A stretch of DNA of 64,000 bases from Ridgeia piscesae (taxonomy: Eukaryota > Annelida > Polychaeta > Sabellida > Siboglinidae), in assembly GCA_025642075.2 (NCBI GenBank), contig JAODUO010000478.1, forward strand, positions 153,501 to 217,500. The letters run 5' to 3'. The notes under the pieces were generated by a model, which saw only the letters and a list, made by a program, of their open reading frames with translations, did no database searches and was not told the origin of the DNA. Numbering within the stretch: the stretch's first letter is position 1; the number at the start of each line of letters is the position of its first letter. Positions 28,668-40,385 of this stretch are shown here, one piece after another. The translations under genes were made by a program, and so were the position numbers.

Positions 28668-28775
28668 CTCTCCCCCCCCCTCTCTCTCTCACACGCACGC
28701 ACGCACGCACGCGCCGCACGCACGCACACACACACACACACGATAACCCACTCTTTGCCCCCCCCCCCACCACCA
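28668..28775. repeat. CT, CACG and poly-C low-complexity cluster
   Basis: (TC)n, (CACG)n, (CA)n and an 11-C run in about 100 bp, downstream of the LIM stop codon. Confidence 0.92.
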
Positions 28776-29027
28776 CCCATTCCGAGTCTGTACATGTCTA
28801 TAGCTGTTATTGCTGTTTTCTTCATGTTACCATTTTCTGTCACTATGCTTGATCTTACCAACTGTTTGCCGTCTTCCTCCACTTTATTTCTCGCCCTCTC
28901 TTCCTCACGACACTCGCTCCTCCAAGTCCGTTTCCTTCCATTCATCAATCCACGCGTCTAGGATTATTTTGCAAACTAGGATGTATTGATATAATTTATT
29001 TTATGTGGTGTGTATTTCTGTAGATGT

Positions 29028-29033
29028 AATAAA
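29028..29033 (+). terminator. Possible LIM-gene polyadenylation signal
   Basis: AATAAA sits 940 bp past the LIM stop codon, just upstream of a GT-rich stretch (gtaacggaatttgtgttg). A long 3' UTR containing the TC/CA/poly-C tract at 28668-28770 would result. Inferred only. Confidence 0.35.
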
Positions 29034-29215
29034 CATGTAACTGTAACGGAATTTGTGTTGTATTAACTTTACATCGTTTTGTTACTTACAGCAATGTTTA
29101 GTTAAGTAGATTGTTAGAATACATCATAGTTTATATATAACTAATTCCCAGCGCTCTGCTTTCATTATAATATTGTAAATGACATAACTACATGTCTACA
29201 TACAAATATACACAC

Positions 29216-29776
29216 GTGGGTCATTCCGACTGAACGCAACCAAAATTCCAGAAATTGGTTGCTGTCATCTCTTAGATTTTTTACATACAAATGTGCAAAT
29301 CCTCTGCATCAATTTGCACATCTGTAAGTTTAGATACTAAATATGTACAATTTGTGTCTAAAGTACGTGTATTTTGCTCACAATCGGGGTCTGAAAACCG
29401 TCTCGCGAGTGATATTTTGAATAGATCATTATGTTTATCAACTTGCTGCACATTAAATATACGTTGTATTTATGTTCTAATTGCAGATATGTAATCTCTA
29501 CATTACACAGAACAACTCCACACAACTTCACTGACACAGGCTAAAGAATGCAGCAGATATTGGCTAGTGAAATGTGAATACAATTATTAATTTGTTAACA
29601 AGCTGTTGAAAAACGTCCCAAAGTTCATATTGCCGTAACTTGAACATTATTTAAGCTAGAACACTCAAATTTTGGATTCTTTCTAATCTTACCAGAGACT
29701 AACATAAAACTGATCTATTCAAAAATCTAAGAGATGACAGCAACCCCATTGGATGCGTTCACACGAAATGACCCAC
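29216..29776. mobile_element. 561-bp element with about 65-bp terminal inverted repeats
   Basis: The left end starts GTGGGTCATT and contains TTGCTGTCATCTCTTAGATT (to 29279). The right end contains the exact complement (AATCTAAGAGATGACAGCAA) and finishes AATGACCCAC at 29776. The interior (AT-rich, 440 bp) encodes nothing recognisable. A non-autonomous DNA transposon is inferred; no clear target duplication was seen. Confidence 0.8.
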
Positions 29777-30380
29777 ATACGTATGTACATTTCCCAGATA
29801 AGTCGAAATTGTGTTTGATTGAACAGGTCTCCTATTAACGCAAAACTAAAAAAAAATTGCAGTTGTTTATAAAATAGGAATTACGGCAGGATTAACCAGT
29901 ATCTGTGAGGTGGCAGCATTGTTTACCCCCACACAAATAATATTCAAAAGTCGACAAAGTCACCAGACTGTCTTCTCGGCGTAGCAACGCAGCCGACCGA
30001 CAGTCGGTTAAGCGAGACTAGTGACATATATCATAAAGTGGCTAGACCTCTGCATTAAAGGAATTAAAGTCCATTGTTCAAAGGGCCCCACTCACCCAAA
30101 CCGCGCAACATAAACAACTTTTCTTTTTAAAACGCGGCACCCGGGTTTTCGGACCGTTCATACTGTTTCACTCCTTGATATATCTATCTTTCGGCATAAC
30201 ATTCAGTCACGCCGCCGTTACTACGCAAAACTTCTCTCACCGCTGAAAAACGAATGAATAAGAATTCGAAATAATCGAACCCGAGTTCATTTATTTCGAT
30301 TAAACAGAGTCATTATTCTAGATATAAAAATTATAACCTTTCTATGCTGCAACATTGCCACCAAACGCCAAGTCATCGGA

Positions 30381-30419
30381 TGACGTCAGTGCAACAATAG
30401 CAACGTCATTGTGACGTCA
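30381..30419. promoter_or_regulatory. Pair of full CRE palindromes (TGACGTCA)
   Basis: TGACGTCA at 30381-30388 and 30412-30419, 31 bp apart, with a CGTCA half-site between. These are consensus CREB/CREM/ATF sites, 1.8 kb upstream of the inferred RGS22 start; further copies lie at 28610 and 32160. Function inferred. Confidence 0.4.
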
Positions 30420-30566
30420 GAAGACCACGAGAACCTGCGCGAGACTACAACTACGCAGAAAACACCGTAAATAAATACATACTGGCTTTTATCGCCTTAG
30501 TAAAATCCGTGTGGTTGATATGTTCTGCGTCAAAAGTCTTTGACAAGTCAATAAAAACCATAGCTG

Positions 30567-30656
30567 CGTCTACACGGGCGGCGATTTAACCTAGATTAAA
30601 CATAACCCGCTATAGCTATAATTTAACCCGGGTTAAATCCGTAGCGTCTACACGAA
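30567..30656. repeat. Palindromic cluster with GCGTCTACACG direct repeats
   Basis: GCGTCTACACG occurs at about 30567 and 30644. Between them lies a perfect 18-bp palindrome ATTTAACCCGGGTTAAAT (30621-30638) and related TTTAACC/GGTTAA half copies. It looks like a remnant of a repeat family end; not identified. Confidence 0.45.
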
Positions 30657-30821
30657 GAATCTCGCTAGAACGGCGTCAATAAGCCGTGCAAGTCTCGCGC
30701 GCGAAAACGAGGCTGGGGGCAGTTGGGGGGGCAGGAAATCCATAATCTCCATGTTAACATATAGGACTTTGACGGTGACAATGATAACGGAAATCGTGAA
30801 TTTTAATCGATTATTACGGTG

Positions 30822-30835
30822 GTTGCCATGGCATT
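30822..30835. promoter_or_regulatory. X-box-like (RFX) motif
   Basis: GTTGCCATGGCATT differs at two positions from the palindromic RFX site GTTGCCATGGCAAC. RFX factors drive ciliary genes, and RGS22 is ciliary/testicular in vertebrates, so the location 1.3 kb upstream of the inferred start is suggestive only. Confidence 0.35.
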
Positions 30836-31751
30836 AGCGGCAAGTAGTACTTGTGTTTGGCGATCTTGACTAATAATGAAACGTACCATTGTTTCGCGCA
30901 ATACAACCTGTTTGGGGCAAACGTATACATGTGTTATGATTATGTGCATTTAGACAACTTGTCAGATATAAGTGCATATCGAAACCACAACGTACAGCAA
31001 TGTAAAATGCAAATCCCGTAAAGACACGGCGTAAAATCGTGTTTATTATCTGCACTACGTAAATGCTATATGTCTATGATAGTGTGCTCAACTCAATATT
31101 AAATCGGACATTTAAAAATAAGAACGATATAACACAAGATATTTAAGACCTGATTTTCCTAGTATTCATCAGTCGGAAGCTACAACTGTCATCCATCGTT
31201 AGAATATTATTCTTGTGTCCAGTCCCCAATCAGTTCCAGTCGCGCGGAGTCACGCCATGTATCGTGACCCACTTACAGGCTCTATACAACGTCAGTGGCA
31301 ATTTGTAATGTCATTCGATCGGAGGCATCTGACAATGTTACTATCTTTGTTTCACTTTATTAATCGTTTTTATACAAGATTCCATAGTCATAATTTGTTC
31401 GAAAACTGTTCTCATATTGAATTTGCATAATTCAGTTTTATTAAAGTGAATTGTTTTATAGTGTGACCTTTTTATTTATCTAAAAGACTATATGTAAATG
31501 CTAGCCTATTGCTAACTTTTAGAGCGACAATTTGGCACATTGTGAACGCGTATCCTTGGTTAAAAACCTCGTAGCTCTAGTTAGGCCTATTATTGTTGTT
31601 CGATAACTTTTCCCTGTAGTTGTTGCAAGGTGAATATCGTGTTGATTGTAGAAACCTACGTTGGGTTTCAGGGAGAAAAACATAGTGACATAGACCTTCT
31701 GTACAATGGTTTATGGCACGTTAGTGACTTAGAAACTGTCTCGCGCACTCG

Positions 31752-31772
31752 AGTCTAGACCGGGTCTAGACT
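31752..31772. promoter_or_regulatory. Perfect 10-bp inverted repeat (AGTCTAGACC)
   Basis: AGTCTAGACC and its complement are separated by a single G. It sits 390 bp upstream of the inferred RGS22 start codon and could be a dimeric factor site or a repeat-end palindrome. Confidence 0.3.
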
Positions 31773-32158
31773 ACATTAAAAAGTTAATTGAGTATCGTGC
31801 CCGTGGTGAGTTGTGGTTGTCCTCGGCGCCTTCTACTGGTAAGTTTTAAAAAAAAAAAATGCAGCTAATTTCTGCTCCAATGAAGACAGACGTCGACCGA
31901 TTTTTTATGGAGCGAATCGTCTTAGACTTAGCTCTGATTATGACTGATATATAGTCTACCTAGGCTTTTTACTAAACTCCATTTGGCGATCCCAACATAG
32001 CAAGCTAGGTCTCCAGAGAGGGTAGTCAAGGGGAACATTTCCAGTTACGTCCACTTCACGCTCGCCAGAAACTTCTGCTGGCGTCGGAGGAACGAAATAA
32101 AAATGTTTGTACTGGAGCTGGATCTTCGGCACCACTCGATCCGCTGTTGGACCCGATC

Positions 32159-32231
32159 ATGACGTCATCGTCAGAAAACAGTGGGGATGCTGTTGGATTT
32201 TTTTCCGCTTCACTGGATCCACCTATGTCTA
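32159..32231 (+). CDS. RGS22: RGS22 inferred coding exon 1 (start codon)
   Basis: ATG with A at -3, 24 codons (starts [15 protein letters not shown]) and a gtaagt donor at 32232, ending in phase 1. Phase 1 is exactly what exon 2 requires (A|AG gives Lys). The CpG-rich flank and upstream CRE sites fit a promoter-proximal exon. No homology is recognised in this peptide, so the call rests on phase, position and splice signal; an alternative first exon is proposed at 38482-38517. Confidence 0.45.
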
Positions 32232-35200
32232 GTAAGTTAGTTATACTATAGAAGTTACTGGTGAATGCCTAGGCTTATTCATATGTTGTGGACTGAAAAG
32301 AAAGCACCTACAATCAAAAGCCATATCATAATATTATGATAAATTATCTATGGCTGTGCCGGCAATATTCTTGTGGCGACATCTGGTGATTTGATGAATG
32401 TTTCATAGCACTAGTGAATGGGTTGCATTAAAATAATGACACTGGTGTAGAGATATGGAGCTGAATTAATGCATTTGGCGCCTACTTAACATTCCAGTTG
32501 GTTTGTATATATGAGCTCAAGTTGTAGATATTGGTTAAATAATGCATCTTAATCAGTTAACGTAACTGTAGGTGGCGCCACGTGAGACAGGTAATTTTTA
32601 AAATTTGACATCGTCGAAATGTAGAACAGTTCGGACTCACTAAAAGTATCTATATCGTGTAAATTAGATATTTAGCATCTCGTGTATATGAACTTTCAGT
32701 GTTACTTTGTATCGTCGTTTTGTAGGCGATGCTTAATGTTGTTCCGGTAAGTTTTTAAGAATTTAGGCCGACAAACGCCTTGGGCGATAATTGGAATTGC
32801 GTCTGAATAATATTCACGTCCATAGCCATAGGTTGCCTTGGTGCAAATTATTGATAAGATGTTTGGATTCAACGTATTGATTATGTCATTTTACAAAAAA
32901 TTACCAGCAGTCAATATAATCAGTCTAATGTTTCATCTTACTTGTATTAGATTTTATTAAAAGTAATCTTTTATTTTCATTTAAACTTGATTTAACTAAT
33001 TTTACTTTTAAAGTGTAAATTTTACCGTAAATAGCCGTAATCTCGTCATGTCTTAGACTTAGACTAGAGTTAGATTTAGTTTGTAAAAGTTGGTTGAGCA
33101 TGCTGTTAATATAAAATTAAATGCATAAACAGATTGGATACATTAAAATAAATATTAAGTGTAAATTTACTTCTTTGAATGTAGTGATACAGTTTCTTGG
33201 TTGATGTTATTTAGTAAATGATTTACCTGTTAAGAAACTTTTTTGTTTTCTCCGTATTTTTAGGCTGTCTCTCACAGCCTTCTTCAGTGGACTGAATTTC
33301 ACGGTCATGTCACATGACTTACATCAAGCTGGAGCATGACCGGTGGGAAGAAGACTGTGGAGAGAGAGCCAAAAATATATAGAGAAATCAAAAAAGTTTC
33401 TCGATAAGTAAATCAACTGTTCAGTGTTGTACAACTTAGGCTTCATAATCAGCAAGACCAATCTTGATTGAGTTTGGATTGTAACAATGTCAATGATTAT
33501 CATATTTATGTTGAGTTCAGTGGCTCAAAAATATGTTGGTTGTCCACATTACAAACAACAGAATATTAAATGGTGCACTGATAGTCATTGAATGTCCACT
33601 GAGTCACCTGAGGGCTGCAATAAAGAAATAACCCGACAGATTCTACAAATTGTGCTCTTGGTCTTGAGGTATTCATGATATGTATCCTGTTCATAGATGG
33701 GACAGTTGGCTATGTTAGATTTATTAAATACCTAAAGTAATTTTTTCATAGTGCCATAGCTTTACGTAGAGACCCGTCCACCCGTCATTTGGACCGGTAA
33801 AAACGAATATGGATGGGTAGAAATATGGATGGATGGGTGGTAGACAGGTAAAAACTGAAGGAGCAAAAAAGGTCTTCCAAAACCATAGATATTGTTAGTG
33901 ATGCCTTGAAAGTGAGTGATAATGGTGTCACATGTGTGTTTGTAGTCCATTTCAGGTTATCAGACACTTTTAAAAGTTTGTAAACTGGCTTAACAATTAA
34001 CATCCATGTGTCCACCAAAACGTGTGACTGGCAATAATTTTATCCTGCATAAAGCCCTGTATGCAGCTCACATTTTCCACACACTATATATAGGTACATG
34101 AATGCTTGCTGAACCTCTATAATCAGGTAACAATGAGATAATTTATATAATTTAAACAATAGATATTTAGGATCTCATTACACCAAAAGCTTCAATAGTG
34201 CTGAATGAAAGTTTTTACTTTACAATCTGAAAGGAAGAATGGTATGCTGCTCACATTTTCCGCACAATACATAACTTTAGGAATGCCAGACTTCTCCAAT
34301 TATACTTATTAATCAATAACTCTTTACTTACAAGTTAGTTTAGGCTGTCATTTCATATGACATATAAACACCAGGTTAAATGGACATACATTTAGTACCT
34401 CATATGGGCAGCATGACTGAATAAGACCACACCACATGCTACCATCATCTAATCAGTGGTAGACACTTCGCTGCAAACCTTCAGAAACCTACCACTAGAC
34501 AATGTTGACTAACTATATAAATACTGTACCTTGACATACACACGAATTTCCGTTGTATCGCCAAACGAGACTCATGAACCTATTAATTTGCTGCACATGG
34601 CACGTGGCTCACTGATAGTTAATTGATACTTAGTAATTATTTGCATTCACTGGCGTATGACGGTATTTGCCAGAATGGACTGTGTGTCAGTGTGCTGGTG
34701 TGGTGGCAATGCTATCAGTGGACTTGCTGATTGTCTGCGGTTCTTGGGCTGAGCTGGCCTTTGAAAGGCCTCCACTATCGTAAATGTTCTGATATTAGTT
34801 TACCATATGCACGCACAACAACCTGAAAACTTGTTAGTTCATGAGGCATGGTAATATCGAGTGGCGTTGGCCACCCCTTTAGTTTGTTTACTTTGACTCA
34901 CTACTCAGTTTGCACTGGCTGTCACAGTGTGTCGAATCGTGAGCCACATTGCTCTTCAAAGAATTGATTGGATTGGTATGCAATGGAGCTGTGCAGGGAA
35001 CTAGTAGTGGTGTTGCAAATGTGTCTTCTATGAGTGGTTTGTGAGTGATACGTCAGCCATGGACAATGTGGGATGGTTACTGCCAGGCAGCGACATCGGA
35101 TATTGCTGGATTATGACAGAAATTAGTCTAGAGTAGGCAGGACAACCATGGTGGGGACAACACGAGAAATTGTGGAGGTATCAATACACCTGGGTAAGTG

Positions 35201-38200
35201 TCTGTAACATGCTGTTGGACCATTTTGGAGTGTAGACCACAGACCAAGACCCTACACTGTTGATTGTTTCTTGCCAGCTTACTTGCTGTGTCTATGTTTC
35301 TAGCACTTCCTTCCACATGTTCTCTTTTTTATTTCATTCTTCTATGGAAACTGGTCCTTTACCATTGTGTGGTATTGCTGACCTTGTCAGACCATTTTAT
35401 ACTCAAAATTGTCCTGGCAGGTCAATCTGGACACTGTCAGCTACATTAAATTGTCACTACTGTCACGTTATATGGCTCTTTTGTCTTCATAAATGTTATG
35501 ATACCTAGCTTAACATAATTTACTAGTCTTCTTTTTATCAGAATATTCAATTTGTATCTGCTTATCTTACCAGATTTACATGTTATCTTTGTAAAATTTA
35601 CTCTGTGTCCTGTGGAAATTCAACAATTACTTTTATTGTTAATAAATTGACACTGTTGATTGACAACGTGTTGGTTACACTGTATATGCGGTAAATGCAG
35701 GTTTCCAATTGTACCTGTTGTTTACTCCATCAAAGACAAACCCTGGTGTATTTGGCCACATGGTAAGTAAGTCTGATTCCCAGTTCATTAGCCACCCACA
35801 TGTCATTCTCAATAGTAAATGTTGTACTTTTCTGGCTGAATAACTAACCAAAGGAAGATTTCTATGTCACACTTTCACCTTTCTTTGTAAATAACATGTA
35901 ATGAATGAGTGTTAGAGCTCTGTTTCAAATCAACTATTGCCAGTGGTCACCACTAAGCGAGGATTAATCTCAAGAATATCTCCATACACAAAGAGCAATT
36001 TACGCTAGGATTCAGAGGATTATTTCCTGAAAACGTCTGAACATTTACAAGTCTGGACACTGTATTCATTTGTACACACATGGAAAGACTTTTGTACACT
36101 TATTACATAAAATATGTTTTTATGTTGTCAACATGATATAGATAAAACAATGATGATGAAAAATACACATTAAAAAAATCAGGTTGCAGAAATTACAAAC
36201 AAATCAGGAAAAACCCTCTAATCACTTTATATCATCTTAAATGTAAGAGATACCTTCCACTCGGCTAAGACACCTTTTCTCATTCATTCCAGTCCTGTCT
36301 AAATCTGTGTCAGTCCCTTGTTTACTCTGTTACAATGTCAATTCACATTGCTACTCCTCTGATATTGAGTTCGTGAAGAAGTAGGTGAACATTACTGATA
36401 ACAGAAGTGTTATTATTACATGTGTTGATTGTGGACGCTGATTGCAGGCAGCATTGGCTCTTGCAGACAATTCAGTTCTTTCAATGGTGTCCATTGTAAC
36501 ATCATTGAATAAGTTTAGCTGGAACTAGAAATCGGTTAATAAAAAAATCATTCTTCCAGTGCAAGGTTAACATTTATTTAGCTGTTTCTGTATACTATTA
36601 CTCCGTCTCTTATGCAGGTAATGAGGTTTCTGTCTGCATTTTCAGAGCTGCCACGCATGATCAAAGATGATCTGGTAGGTGAACCATTCACATTGTCTTG
36701 CTGTAACAATGACAGTTCTAATAAGATTGCTCTACTTCCATTATTACAAATAAAATGCAACATTAATTACAACTTAGCCATAAAAAAATTAGAAAGATAA
36801 AATAAACAGTTATTAGAAATCATTGTTTGTTATATTTATGTATTATTATTTATATACCATATCACTTATTTCTGACTAAATTTGAAATATTTTTGTATTT
36901 TATTTGTAGTAATAGACTTTTTTATACAGCTGTTTTAGTAACTATATTTTTAAATCATTGAGAGCTAACCAAAATAAAATATACAAAATATAATAAACAG
37001 TTATTAAAAATAATTGTCATTATATATTTTTATTTTATATATATGTTTGAAATAGTTTTTAATATTTATTTTGTAATAATGCGGCTATGTGTATAAAATA
37101 TATAATATGTTTTTTATATATGTCCAGTGTACATAAATCACGTGTCTCAAAACTAGAGGTCAGTTTGGGACAAGCTTAGTCATCCATTAATTTTCCATGC
37201 TGATGTTTAGTGACGTAACTGTGGATAACATCTTAATTACCATGGGGCCATGGTTCAGGGGCTCTACAGATGTGGTACGTAATGTATTTATTTCATATTG
37301 CTTCAAGAAATTACGAAGTTCCATAAAATGTTTTTACCTACAACAGAGCAAGGAACTAACTTTGAGCCATGTAGTATGTTTTCATCTGAAGTTATTGACC
37401 AGTAACTTTATGGGAAGTTAGCAAGGTAAATCCTCATTAGGCTTGCAGTCTGGAGCTGAGAGGACACCTGAGATCAAAGGCCAGGCACTTTATGCCTGTC
37501 TGGAATGCATTAACACACAAAGCCAGGCACTCTGTAAGCCAATTTCACGCCTGCTGAGTGGCAGGTAAACACACTGAATAACAGTACAGAGTTGTACAGG
37601 GAGGTGTGATCACATACAGGGCTACTGCTGACTACTGCTAGTACAACTGAGTGCTGTAATGTGGAACCTGTGTACTAGAGACATGTTCGCTGTAAACAGG
37701 TGTGCTTTAGTCCTTATACCGCTTGGGTAGTTTTTGGATGTATAATTACAAATTGCATTTTAATCTCACTGAGCACATGTTTGATAATAATCAAACGATA
37801 CTTTCATGTTAATTTAAGTCAAACATTAAAAGTCATAGCTACAAACCACCTGGTAATATAAGAAGTGTGAGACAGAAATACTCAACTTTCAAAGTACCTG
37901 AGAGTGTACATGTTGCTAGTGAAAATGAAGGCAGCTTATTCAGAAACAAAACCATCTATTAGCACCTGGGTGTTTCTGGTGAATATTGAAACTGTAGTTA
38001 ATCTGGTTAATAACTAGCTTGCATTAACACATTTTAACGGTTAATACACAAATGATAAAACTGTGTAGTAGCTTCAGACCACCTTCTTTAGAAACATAAT
38101 TTATGTAAACATAAGTCCTTCGAAGAAGCCCTTCTAGTCTAGAGCCTTTATTTTGACAGTGAATGTTTTATTTATCCGAGCAATGTGCATTATATGTATG

Positions 38201-40331
38201 CACAAACAAAGCCATGGCTCAAATGATGTGAGTTATTTCAGTTGGTCTATGAGACTAGCCAGTCTAGCCTATTGATAATGCGCTTGCGAGCAATGCATGC
38301 AAATAGAAACGCCTTTCATTTGGTGGCGGGGAGTAAATATTCAGTGCAGATTGAAGTACGTGTGTGGATGACAAACGAACATGGACAGCTAAGAGTAGGG
38401 TGTGTGTGTGTGTTTGCCTGTAGTTATGCGACAAGACGACAGCCGGGGAGCTGACTCCGCTAGCTTTACCTCACATTAGCCATGGTGCTTGTCATAAAAG
38501 TGGTTAGCTCAAGTCTGGTGAGTAACATAACGATAGTCGTTATTTATAAAAATAAATATTTTGTGTTGTGTTGAGTTTTTGTTACAGGTGCTAATTGATA
38601 TGTTGCTAATGTTGGTTTGGGGTTTATTGTTAGCAGTTTCCCCTGTTGTTGCAGTTTGTAACTTTTAGCAAGTTATTTTCATGTAGGTCAGTTATTATTA
38701 TGTTCTTTGGTTGCTAATATTATTACAATGTTTTACGGTCATAACACTATAATATATATATATATATTATTTATAGTTAACAATTAAACTTTGTGTTGTA
38801 TTATTTATTATTTTATTAACCCATCTACAATTTCATGTGAGATCATTTTATTTTGTATACAAATTCAGGTGGTTTGTTTGTTTGTTTTATTTATTATTTG
38901 ATAAACCCATCTACAATTTTGTGTGAGATTATTTGGTTTTGTATACAAATTCAACTAACTTATGATCAGTGCATATTTGTATGATAACTCTGTTGGTAAA
39001 TTAGATTGCTTGTTTACGTTTGCATCAAATGGTGAAGTTGATGATAGGTACTGTATTGTGATACTCATTGGTCAGTATTCAGCACTGGCCTTTGCAAATA
39101 AATGTTTTGTCAATCTCCAAACATCTGAGCTAAAACTTCTTACATTGTTTTCTGTTGTAGAGGTGCTAAATAATGAATATTTATTCACAGGCACAACCAC
39201 ATAATTGCCAGTGTGGTGCATATGCAGAACAAACGGAGGTGGTATCAGAAATTGATACTGACCTAGCATGAATTCCATGGGTCTTGATTTACTTGACTTA
39301 AATGATTAGTCAATTTGACCCTTCGCAATCCTCCTGGATGTCACAGTCACACCCGCCATGTCCTGTGTAGAGCACTCCGGTCTGCTGTTATTAGCAGGAT
39401 TCTAGACTCTGCTCACTCCACCTCTTTCATGGTCTTCCTCTGTCGTGGTCCTTTGAAGCAATCTTTGTAGGCTCATTAATTACACTTTCACTTGGCATAC
39501 AACATATGTGTCCAAACCACTGACTGGAGCCTTCTATGTCTGTCAGCATTCAGGGCTTTATGCAGGACCAAATTATTGCCAGTCACACTTGTTTTGTGGA
39601 CACATGGATGTTAACTTTTAAGCCAATTTACAAAATGTAAAATGTATCTGATGCCCTGAAATGGACTACAAAAACATATGTGACATTATTTACACTCACT
39701 TCTAAGGCAGAACTAACAATATCTATGGTTTTGGAGCACCTTTTTTGCTCCTTTTTTTTACCCGTCCACCACTTACCCGTCCAAATGACAGGTGGACGGG
39801 TCTTTGCATAAAGCTATGTCAGCATCTGATATAAGTTGTGAGGTGAGCGTCTCCTCTCTGATCTAGCTGTTTCGCAGTCTGTCTGCCCTTGTAATGCCCT
39901 AATTGCCCATAGGTAACACATCTTGAAAACTTTTATCTTGTCGGATCATATTGTCAAAAATTCTGCGCCATAGATTGCTATAGTTATATAATGTATGGAA
40001 AAAATAGATAGTGGCGCCACTTATAGGGTAGAACATATATTAATGCACACTGGTGCTATTATGTATGTAAGAACCAGGAGGCATGGTTGTAATGTGACGT
40101 GATCAGATGAATATGGTGGATATAGGATTGCTGCAAATTGCTATTACTTTACCAAAAATTTGACAGCACAATGGATATTAAATTACAAGAAAAAATAAAT
40201 ACCAAGTTATACTTTTTTGCATTCCACATATCACAAACTTTAAAATGTACTCAGTAGTTTGGTTTATTTCTAAAATGAAGCAGACTTAAAACAAGTAGTT
40301 TTGAAAAACAAGATTATATATGTATATTTTT

Positions 40332-40385
<54 letters not shown>

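Larger units (their letters stand above)
28800..32158. other. Intergenic LIM-RGS22 region
   Basis: Besides the inverted-repeat element, CRE, X-box and palindromes listed separately, no exon or RNA gene was found. It is CpG-containing up to about 32.9 kb, unlike the sequence that follows. Confidence 0.4.
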
